Positions 13,528 through 18,680 of a stretch of DNA of 18,681 bases are shown here, piece after piece. Position 1 is the stretch's first letter, and every line of letters begins with the position of its first letter. The stretch is from JBOHNS01 sp050730835. GTDB lineage: Bacteria; Patescibacteriota; Saccharimonadia; Saccharimonadales; UBA4665. The DNA is taken from NCBI GenBank assembly GCA_050730835.1, contig JBOHNS010000009.1, positions 1-18,681 of the forward strand. The letters are read 5' to 3'. The position numbers and the translations under genes are program-made. The notes under the pieces were generated by a model, which saw only the letters and a list, made by a program, of their open reading frames with translations, was not told the origin of the DNA and searched no databases.

Positions 13528-13634
13528 TTAAAGCTTTTCTTTTAAGCACATTTAAAAAATTACAGCAATTTAATGGCCGCTGCTAAAACGGTATCAATAT
13601 TGCATAAAAATACTAGCATAATTATAGCCGATAA

Positions 13635-13643
13635 TGGTATAAT
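13635..13643 (+). promoter_or_regulatory. extended -10 promoter of ssrA
   Basis: TGGTATAAT fits the extended -10 consensus TGnTATAAT. The predicted start (about 13650) falls inside the first heptamer repeats. No clear -35 hexamer is needed or seen. Confidence 0.55.
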
Positions 13644-13647
13644 AAGT

Positions 13648-13703
13648 AGTAGTTAGTAGTTAGTAGTTAGTAGTTAGTAGTTAGTAGTTAGTAGTTAGTA
13701 GTT
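13648..13703 (+). repeat. eight perfect tandem copies of the heptamer AGTAGTT
   Basis: Eight identical 7-bp units run without interruption from 13648 to 13703, starting 5 bp after the ssrA -10 box and ending 68 bp before mature tmRNA. They are non-coding. Copy number could vary by slippage. Confidence 0.97.
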
Positions 13704-13771
13704 GCCAACTAAGACTTATCCATTTTCATTCGCCGCAGTTGCTTTTTTCGCGTAAGCCAAAAGCCACTAGG

Positions 13772-14339
13772 GGGGCTGAAATTAGCTCGACGTTGGACTT
13801 TATCGGTTAAATCAGCAGGTCGCTTGTCAGCGTTATAGGCAAACTTTAGATAGATGCAAAAACATCTTTTCGTGAACGTGTAGCTAATGCTAAGGACGCA
13901 GTTTACGCTGGGTTCGCGCAAAAAGTTGCCGTTCCTGTTTTGGCTTAAACCCAAAACGACGCTTGAACTGACATCAGATAAGTAAAAAGCGTTTTATATC
14001 ATCTGATTGCTCGGCTAGTATTATCCGCACTAACCGCTATAGATTAGGATTGCTCGTTCGGAATGTTTGTTCGCTTAGATAATCGAACACTAAGACTGGG
14101 CCTGCCTGTTTGCAATACTTTGATAGCGAGAGCTAAAAGTAGTTTAAGAGCAAATAAGTTTTTGCTACAAGCCATAACCGTAGTTATGGTGCGAAGTAAA
14201 AAATTGTTTGATTGCGGCTAATTTTGGCTAGTAGCCGAAGTATTGTAGACAGGCAGGCCCTATAAAACGAACTAAACCTGTAGAAGATTTGCCAAAGATA
14301 AACCATCGGACCGGGGCGCAATTCCCCGCAGCTCCACCA
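13772..14339 (+). ncRNA. ssrA: transfer-messenger RNA (tmRNA)
   Basis: This RNA rescues stalled ribosomes and tags the unfinished protein. The 5' end GGGGCTG (13772-13778) pairs with CAGCTCC (14329-14335) before an encoded CCA at 14337-14339, and the third pair is the G-U that specifies alanine. GCTCGACG follows as in other tmRNAs. Helix 2 is visible: CAGGT (13816-13820) with ACCTG (14276-14280), AAATC (13809-13813) with GATTT (14286-14290), and TTTATC (13799-13804) with GATAAA (14297-14302). The tag frame lies at 13883-13948. At 568 nt it is much longer than the usual 350-400 nt. The excess includes a long arm closed by GGGCCTGCCTGT (14098-14109) and ACAGGCAGGCCC (14249-14260). The T-stem CGGGG/CCCCG encloses CGCAATT rather than a TTC-type loop. 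Confidence 0.93.
13883..13948 (+). CDS. tmRNA proteolysis-tag reading frame
   Basis: From the likely resume codon GCT at 13883 there are 21 sense codons, beginning ANAKDAVYAG and ending QKVAVPVLA, then TAA at 13946-13948. The resume codon sits about 90 nt before the first downstream hairpin (13973-14007). Length is longer than the E. coli tag (10 codons) but in the range of other bacteria. The end VLA replaces the common LAA recognised by ClpXP-type proteases. The resume position is inferred from the frame and from GCT being an alanine codon. Confidence 0.8.
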   Translation, partial: ANAKDAVYAGFAQKVAVPVLA

Positions 14340-14352
14340 AAATAAGCGCTAT

Positions 14353-14377
14353 AAGAGACTTGATAGGTCTCTTTTTG
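14353..14377 (+). terminator. intrinsic terminator of ssrA
   Basis: AAGAGAC (14353-14359), 7-nt loop, GTCTCTT (14367-14373) followed by TTT and G. It begins 13 nt after the CCA end of tmRNA. Confidence 0.75.
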
Positions 14378-14384
14378 CTATTAT
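14376..14384 (+). promoter_or_regulatory. extended -10 promoter of the methyltransferase gene, leaderless
   Basis: TGCTATTAT fits TGnTATAAT with one mismatch. ATG 14391 lies 6 nt after it. The element directly abuts the T-run of the ssrA terminator. Confidence 0.45.
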
Positions 14385-14390
14385 GAATTG

Positions 14391-15224
14391 ATGAAAACCA
14401 CTAACCCGGTTGTTAAATACTATAATTCGCTAGAATCCAAGCTTGGCTACCGTTATTTGGCGGGGGTAAAGCACTTTGGCTATTATCCTGAGGGCCAAGA
14501 AAACTTAAGTAAACTTGAAGCTCAAATTTTGATGGACGAGCAAATGGCAAAAGCTCTAAAACTCAACGCGGGCGCGCATGTTTTGGATGCTGGCTGCGGC
14601 GAGGGCAACGTGGCGATATATCTGGCCGAAAAATACGGACTGCGCGTTTCGGGCGTAGATTTATTAGACTTTAACATCAAAAACGCCAAAGCTAACGCGG
14701 AAAAACGGCATGTAAAAGGCTTGGATTTTCAGATTGCCAGTTACATGGATTTGCCTTTTAGTGATAATAGTTTCGACGGCGTTTATACGATGGAAACGCT
14801 AGTTCACGCGCCGGATTACAGACAAGCCTTAGCCGAATTATATCGTGTTCTAAGACCTGGTGGAAAATTGGCGCTTTTCGAATATTCAATTACGCCAGAA
14901 GCCGGGCTTTCTAAAATTGATAAATCCGCACTAGAAAGAATTCGCCAGGTTAATAAAGTCGCTTCTATGCCAGCCTTTAACCACTTTGAGCACAGATCGT
15001 TCAAGCCCAAGCTAGAAGCCGCAGGATTTAGCCATGTAAAAGAAGAGGAAATCACCGAGCGCATGCTGCCAATGCTAAAATCGTTTTACGAAAAAGCTAA
15101 CGGGCCTTATAAAATTATTAAAAAGTTTGGGCTAGAAAATCACTTCATAAACACAATGTCGGCCGTAGAATTCTACGAAAATCCCAAATTATGGCGCTAT
15201 AACACCGTTACCGCTAGCAAATAG
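14391..15224 (+). CDS. class I SAM-dependent methyltransferase, SMT/UbiE-like
   Basis: The 277-residue cytoplasmic protein has a Rossmann-type SAM-binding domain: motif I HVLDAGCGEGNVAIYLA (about 63-79), acidic end of strand 2 VSGVD (Asp90), YMDLPFSDNSFDGVYTMETLVHAPD and YRVLRPGGKLALFEY. The N-terminal region GYRYLAGVKHFGYY and the C-terminal extension resemble sterol or tocopherol C-methyltransferase relatives, which often act on small lipophilic substrates, but the substrate cannot be told from sequence. TTG 14388 is immediately upstream in frame, and ATG 14391 is chosen because of the codon and the leaderless geometry. It stands alone between ssrA and the Ser-rich secreted protein. No pathway genes lie nearby. 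Confidence 0.8.
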   Translation: MKTTNPVVKYYNSLESKLGYRYLAGVKHFGYYPEGQENLSKLEAQILMDEQMAKALKLNAGAHVLDAGCGEGNVAIYLAEKYGLRVSGVDLLDFNIKNAKANAEKRHVKGLDFQIASYMDLPFSDNSFDGVYTMETLVHAPDYRQALAELYRVLRPGGKLALFEYSITPEAGLSKIDKSALERIRQVNKVASMPAFNHFEHRSFKPKLEAAGFSHVKEEEITERMLPMLKSFYEKANGPYKIIKKFGLENHFINTMSAVEFYENPKLWRYNTVTASK

Positions 15225-15261
15225 CGTACAATTATAATTAGATATTAATAAAATAGTTATA

Positions 15262-15275
15262 TTTAGTTAACTAAA
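15262..15275. repeat. 14-bp perfect palindrome upstream of the Ser/Asn/Gly-rich gene
   Basis: TTTAGTTAACTAAA is a perfect palindrome about 35 bp after the methyltransferase stop, in an AT-rich stretch. It could be an operator. There is no direct support. Confidence 0.3.
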
Positions 15276-15310
15276 ATTAACAGATTGAAAATTTACTTTT
15301 GTGAGAAATA

Positions 15311-15341
15311 TTGCTGAATGACTTAATGATTTCTTTAGTAT
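15311..15341 (+). promoter_or_regulatory. possible promoter of the Ser/Asn/Gly-rich secreted protein gene
   Basis: TTGCTG (15311-15316), 19 bp, TAGTAT (15336-15341). A TAATAC at 15382-15387 is an alternative -10, too close to keep the ribosome binding site if used. The fit is weak. Confidence 0.3.
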
Positions 15342-15391
15342 AGGTAGTTGTGGGCAAAAGTTCACTGGATCAATATCAATTTAATACTTTA

Positions 15392-15396
15392 AGGAG
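15392..15396 (+). promoter_or_regulatory. strong ribosome binding site of the Ser/Asn/Gly-rich gene
   Basis: AGGAG within TAAGGAGA lies 8 nt before ATG 15405. It is one of only two clear Shine-Dalgarno sites in the window, so high expression from a leadered message is likely. Confidence 0.7.
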
Positions 15397-15404
15397 ATAC
15401 ATTT

Positions 15405-16214
15405 ATGAACCAACGTAAATCCTTTCGAGAAACTTTAGCCAATAAGAAACGCTTTGTAGTGGGCATGGCAACTACCGGTACAATAGCCGCATTAGCGGTT
15501 GTGCCAGCGGCTAGCGCCTTGACGCTAAATCACGCTAATGGCCGTGATTACAATAACAATGCGGGCAGCAGCTCTAGCTCGCAAACTCAAACTAACGGCT
15601 CAGCCAACTTTGGGATTGCTACCGCTAGCGACTTGCAGGGCGGCAACTACTATTCTGGTAGCCGCAACTTTAACCGTGGCCGCGACTTTGGTCGCAGCCA
15701 ATCGGCTAGCTCGCTTGCTAGCGACTTAAATATTGGCGCTAATTTGAGCGGCAATAGCTCTAGCTCTAGCTCTAGCTATAGTAATGCTAGCCAAACTAAT
15801 GGCCGCCGCGGTAGCCGCTCCAGCCAGTCGAAATCGGCTGAATCTGGTAACGCTAACGCCGGTTTGAAGCTTGGCCTAAACGCCCAGGGTCAATCAAATA
15901 GTAATAGCAACTACTCGACCCATCGCCGCGGTAACAACAATGCTGAGCGCAGCCAGTCCAGTGGTTCGCTTGCCGGCAACCTAGGTGTCAACGCGGGTGT
16001 TAGCGGCGCTAGCTCTAACTCCACTAAGACTTCTAGCACTAACGGCAATCGCCATCATCGTGGCACTAGCTCCAGCCAGACTAAATCAAAGCAATCTGGC
16101 AGCGCTAACTTAGGCCTAAACCTAGGTTTAAATGGTAGCAGCAATAGCTCGACTAGCAACTCTAACCGTTCGTACAATAATCGTAACAGCGGTTTGCTCG
16201 GCGGTTTGTTGTAG
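15405..16214 (+). CDS. secreted Ser/Asn/Gly-rich low-complexity repeat protein
   Basis: The 269-residue protein starts with a signal peptide (KKRFVVGMATTGTIAALAVVPAASA, probable cut after residue 38). The mature part is almost wholly Ser, Asn, Gly, Ala and Arg/Lys with no Cys. Two imperfect tandem units of about 80-85 residues are visible, about 97-181 and 182-261. Each has the order RSQS..SLA..L, SG.SS.S, NG...RG, SSQ.KS..SG.AN.GL.LGLN and an Asn/Ser-rich tail. It ends NSGLLGGLL. Alternating LGLN-type segments could form beta structure between disordered Ser-rich stretches. No wall anchor or membrane helix is seen, so it is probably released or bound to the surface through its basic residues. 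A good ribosome binding site and a strong terminator suggest high expression. Function unknown. Confidence 0.72.
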   Translation: MNQRKSFRETLANKKRFVVGMATTGTIAALAVVPAASALTLNHANGRDYNNNAGSSSSSQTQTNGSANFGIATASDLQGGNYYSGSRNFNRGRDFGRSQSASSLASDLNIGANLSGNSSSSSSSYSNASQTNGRRGSRSSQSKSAESGNANAGLKLGLNAQGQSNSNSNYSTHRRGNNNAERSQSSGSLAGNLGVNAGVSGASSNSTKTSSTNGNRHHRGTSSSQTKSKQSGSANLGLNLGLNGSSNSSTSNSNRSYNNRNSGLLGGLL

Positions 16215-16259
16215 ATTAATAACAAACTACTAAATAAGCTATTAAGGGCTACAATAGTC

Positions 16260-16289
16260 AAAACCCCCGGTCTGTTGGCCGGGCGTTTT
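16260..16289 (+). terminator. intrinsic terminator after the Ser/Asn/Gly-rich gene
   Basis: AAAACCCCCGG (16260-16270) pairs with CCGGGCGTTTT (16279-16289) with one mismatch, and a GCTTT tail follows. It is 45 nt after the stop codon. Confidence 0.7.
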
Positions 16290-16435
16290 GCTTTAAGGCG
16301 TAAACTTAAATCGAATAGCTTGGATAATTTTCTAAGTTAATGCTATAGCGCTCGATTTGCTAGCGGATGAAGCCTTTGGCCTTTAATTTTTTAAACTAAT
16401 TTTAGGCAGTTATTCGTTAGTTACTGGCTTTAAGT

Positions 16436-16930
16436 TTAAGTAGGTAAGTTGAACCAAAAAAGCAGCATTTTGCCATAATAAGTTGGGTAATAAGCTCTAT
16501 CGCTAGTGAACAGTTCAGCCACTGCTAGGCCGTAACCGCGCTCGTCCTTTGCCACATCAAGTTTATCTGCTGCTTGGTTGTAGTGCGCGGCTGGTACGAG
16601 GTTGGGGTTGTGATCGCCTACGCCAAGCAGTAAATTGCCGCGCTGTTGATCGTCTAAAGTCCAGCCCAAAATAACTTTTTCACATCTCTCGCTGTATTGC
16701 AAGGCATTGGTAACTGCTTCTTGTGCCACCGCCTGAACGTCAGCAACAGCAAACCAATCTTTAAAACTAATATGGCCAAGAGCTTGTTGTATGTCGCCGC
16801 GAACTTGATGGCCAAGTTCCAAGTTTTGCTGCTTGTCATCGGGGGTAAAATCATAAAGACTATCGTGTGGCGGCATTGATCTGTGTAGCACCATGTCGTC
16901 GGTTTGGCGGGGGACTTCTATTACTGTCAT
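16436..16930 (-). CDS. RsbW/SpoIIAB-like histidine-kinase-type ATPase
   Basis: The 164-residue single-domain GHKL protein shows the N box EAVTNALQYS (Asn75), a G1-like box LLLGVGDHNPN (about 101-110) and a G2 box ERGYGLAVAELFTSD (130-144). These are the ATP-binding features of anti-sigma-factor serine kinases (RsbW, SpoIIAB) and HATPase_c_2 proteins. The usual DxGxG of G1 is reduced to GVGD, so activity is less certain. Such proteins normally pair with an anti-anti-sigma (STAS) protein and a sigma factor, and neither is in the window. The gene is convergent with the Ser/Asn/Gly-rich gene and divergent from the peroxiredoxin-like gene. The ATG has no ribosome binding site. TATAAT sits directly upstream of it and TATTAT about 35 nt upstream. 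Confidence 0.75.
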   Translation of the reverse strand: MTVIEVPRQTDDMVLHRSMPPHDSLYDFTPDDKQQNLELGHQVRGDIQQALGHISFKDWFAVADVQAVAQEAVTNALQYSERCEKVILGWTLDDQQRGNLLLGVGDHNPNLVPAAHYNQAADKLDVAKDERGYGLAVAELFTSDRAYYPTYYGKMLLFWFNLPT

Positions 16931-17064
16931 AATTATAATTTGTTTTGTTTGGTAGTCTTTATAATATTTTAGATATTACTATCGTAAACTTTAGATTCAG
17001 GCCTTAAAGTTTATTATCTACTTCCATTGTAGCGCGGCAAAAATTATTATGCAAGCGGTTTTTA

Positions 17065-17712
17065 GTGCGGATTAATGGTCTAGCCAAGCAAGCCAAAATT
17101 ATGTTAAGCTATTTAATGTTTAGGAGGGTTCTAAAAATTAAGGCTAAGCTTGATAAAGGTCATAGGGCGCCGAGTTTTCGGACGAGGGATGTCTTTGGCC
17201 GGCCGGTAGATTCGGCTGATTATAGCGGCGGATTTGTCTTGCTAGTATTTTTGCGCTACGCCGGTTGCCCGTGGTGCAATTTGGCGATTCACCGTTTGTC
17301 GCTGGAGCAGAAATTATTAAAGCAGGAAAATTGCCAAGTCGTGGCCTTCATTCAATCCAGCCAGGCTAATATCACAAGCAATATTTATGATCGCCACACC
17401 ATCAAACCGCCGTTTCCGGTAATTGCCGACCCCAAACTAACAATCTACAAACTTTACGGCGTCAGCCCATCGCTAAAATTAATTACCAGAAACATTACGG
17501 ACATTCCATATTGGGTGCGCCGGGTTAAGGCCAGCGGCTTTTCTCAGGGCAAAATCGATGGCAACCTTTTCTTGGTGCCGGCCTATTTTTTGGTCAGCGC
17601 CGCGACTGGCAAAATTATCAAGGCCGATCGCTCATTAAGCTTTTACGACCACGAAACGTTTACCGAGATTTATAGCGCCATCAGCCAAGCCAAAGTTACC
17701 GGTAATTTGTAA
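17065..17712 (+). CDS. peroxiredoxin-like AhpC/TSA-family protein with CPWC motif
   Basis: The thioredoxin-fold protein shows KGHRAPSFRTRDVFGRPVDSADY, the strand and active-site motif LLVFLRYAGCPWCNLAIHRL (Cys68 and Cys71), VVAFIQSS, PFPVIADPKLTIYKLYGVSPS and, near the C terminus, VPAYFLVSAATGKI. This matches the peroxiredoxin-like/AhpC-TSA group that reduces peroxides or disulphides in the cytoplasm. The start is uncertain. GTG 17065 follows TTCCAT (17022-17027)-17 bp-TATTAT (17045-17050) closely. ATG 17101 and 17116 are alternatives. A perfect AGGAGG (17122-17127) lies 9 nt before an in-frame ATT (17137), close to where the conserved domain begins. It is 60 nt upstream of the DUF998-like gene. 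Confidence 0.78.
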   Translation: MRINGLAKQAKIMLSYLMFRRVLKIKAKLDKGHRAPSFRTRDVFGRPVDSADYSGGFVLLVFLRYAGCPWCNLAIHRLSLEQKLLKQENCQVVAFIQSSQANITSNIYDRHTIKPPFPVIADPKLTIYKLYGVSPSLKLITRNITDIPYWVRRVKASGFSQGKIDGNLFLVPAYFLVSAATGKIIKADRSLSFYDHETFTEIYSAISQAKVTGNL

Positions 17713-17760
17713 GCTCCCGAAAATCAGCTTTTGGCGCGGCATAATTGTGTTAAGCTTTTA

Positions 17761-17766
17761 TATAAT
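17761..17766 (+). promoter_or_regulatory. -10 element of the DUF998-like gene, leaderless
   Basis: A consensus TATAAT directly precedes ATGGCTATG. The predicted transcription start coincides with the second ATG (17773), the same geometry as marR. No good -35 hexamer is seen. Confidence 0.45.
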
Positions 17767-17772
17767 ATGGCT

Positions 17773-18438
17773 ATGATGGGCAGCAAAAAGCTTAAATTAT
17801 TTAATAATCGTTTTGATTTAATCGGTTCGGGACTCTGGATATTCAGCCTGCAATATTTTGCCGTGCAAGCGGTCGTGGCGCTCAATTGGCCGCGGCCTTA
17901 CAGTTTGGGCGCTAACACGATTAGCGATTTAGGCAACACGGTTTGCGGGCCGTATGGTGGCCGTTTGGTCTGCTCGCCGCTGCACGATTTGATGAACGCA
18001 TCTTTTATTGTGCTTGGTCTAATGCAAGGCATTGGTGCGCTATTGATTTATCGCAAATTGCGCGGCGGCTGGGCGCTGAAGGCGGTTTTTGGCGGCTTGA
18101 TTTTGTCGGACGTTGGCACCATTTTAGTTGGCTTTTTCCCGGAAAATACCGTGGCGAGCCTGCATATTTTGGGCGCCGGGCTGGCCTTTTTGCTGGGCAG
18201 TCTGGCTATTTTAGGCTTTAGTTTGCTACTTAAAAATTTGCCCAAAAGCTGGCGTATTTATACATTTTTAACGGGCTTAATTGCCTTTTTGGCGCTAATT
18301 TTTTATGTCGGCCACGATTATTTTGGCCTCGGCCCGGGCAGCCTGGAGCGTTTGATTTCCTATCCCCAAACTGTCTGGGTCGTTTTGTTTGGCTTTCGCC
18401 TGCTCGTCATTGGCAGTCGTTGTTATCCAAAAACCTAA
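17773..18438 (+). CDS. DUF998-like six-helix membrane protein
   Basis: The 221-residue integral membrane protein has about six hydrophobic helices, e.g. LIGSGLWIFSLQYFAVQAVV, LMNASFIVLGLMQGIGALLIY, AVFGGLILSDVGTILVGFF, LHILGAGLAFLLGSLAILGF, IYTFLTGLIAFLALIFYVG and TVWVVLFGFRLLVIG. The conserved periplasmic-side loop YSLGANTISDLGNTVCGPYGG and the FPEN loop after helix 3 are typical of DUF998 proteins, whose function is unknown. I prefer ATG 17773 over ATG 17767 and a TTG at 17731 because TATAAT lies at 17761-17766. Transcribed in the same direction as the peroxiredoxin-like gene but probably from its own promoter. Confidence 0.78.
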   Translation: MMGSKKLKLFNNRFDLIGSGLWIFSLQYFAVQAVVALNWPRPYSLGANTISDLGNTVCGPYGGRLVCSPLHDLMNASFIVLGLMQGIGALLIYRKLRGGWALKAVFGGLILSDVGTILVGFFPENTVASLHILGAGLAFLLGSLAILGFSLLLKNLPKSWRIYTFLTGLIAFLALIFYVGHDYFGLGPGSLERLISYPQTVWVVLFGFRLLVIGSRCYPKT

Positions 18439-18531
18439 AAACTTTAGCTATAAGCCAGGACTTTTGAAACAGACAATTTGGGTGGACAGGTTTTTGGGGA
18501 AACTTTATTTTTTAATTTACAAAAAGTGTTG

Positions 18532-18537
18532 TATAAT
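18532..18537 (+). promoter_or_regulatory. -10 element next to the IS30-type transposase end
   Basis: Consensus TATAAT in TTGTATAATATT, pointing at a terminator about 45-70 nt downstream. No gene starts on this strand in the window after it. No good -35 hexamer. Confidence 0.35.
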
Positions 18538-18576
18538 ATTCTAAACCAGATTTTCCTACCGGTAGCCCTCAAGCCG

Positions 18577-18605
18577 AACACCCGCACCTAGCGGGTTGTT
18601 TTGTT
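18577..18605 (+). terminator. terminator-like hairpin at the 3' end of the transposase gene
   Basis: ACCCGC (18580-18585) pairs with GCGGGT (18591-18596) around a 5-nt loop, followed on the plus strand by TGTTTTGTTTTT. It would end plus-strand transcripts running into the mobile element. Confidence 0.55.
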
Positions 18606-18680
18606 TTTAGGCTTTTGGCGATGCTTTTCCAGGCACTCAGCTGGCGTTTTGTAATCCAGTACGTCCATGAACCGACTGTT
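18588..18680 (-). CDS. C-terminal end of an IS30-family transposase (continues beyond the window)
   Basis: The minus-strand frame entering from the right edge reads NSRFMDVLDYKTPAECLEKH, ten more basic residues, then TAG at 18588-18590. The pattern N-x-R…L-x-Y-x-TPAE-x-L is the typical C terminus of IS30-family DDE transposases (established for the family, e.g. NNRPRK.LGY.TP.EVF). The catalytic part lies outside the window, so completeness cannot be judged. The usual NxRPRK reads NSRFMD, which may signal divergence. The inverted repeat of the element should lie between about 18440 and 18587 but cannot be named without the other end. Confidence 0.65.
   Translation of the reverse strand, partial: NSRFMDVLDYKTPAECLEKHRQKPKNKTTR

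Noticed and set aside
13451..13549. Start of the surface protein at 13549
   Set aside because: The extension would run over a plausible promoter and put about 33 residues before an otherwise classic signal peptide.
13648..13703. CRISPR-like array
   Set aside because: Units are 7 bp, contiguous and without spacers; this is a simple tandem repeat.
13709..13954. Minus-strand open frame of 81 codons
   Set aside because: It lies across the 5' part of tmRNA, which is well supported by paired ends and helix 2.
17711..17732. Terminator between the peroxiredoxin-like and DUF998-like genes
   Set aside because: The stem AAGCT/AGCTT is only 5 bp of weak pairs with a short TTTT; not reliable.
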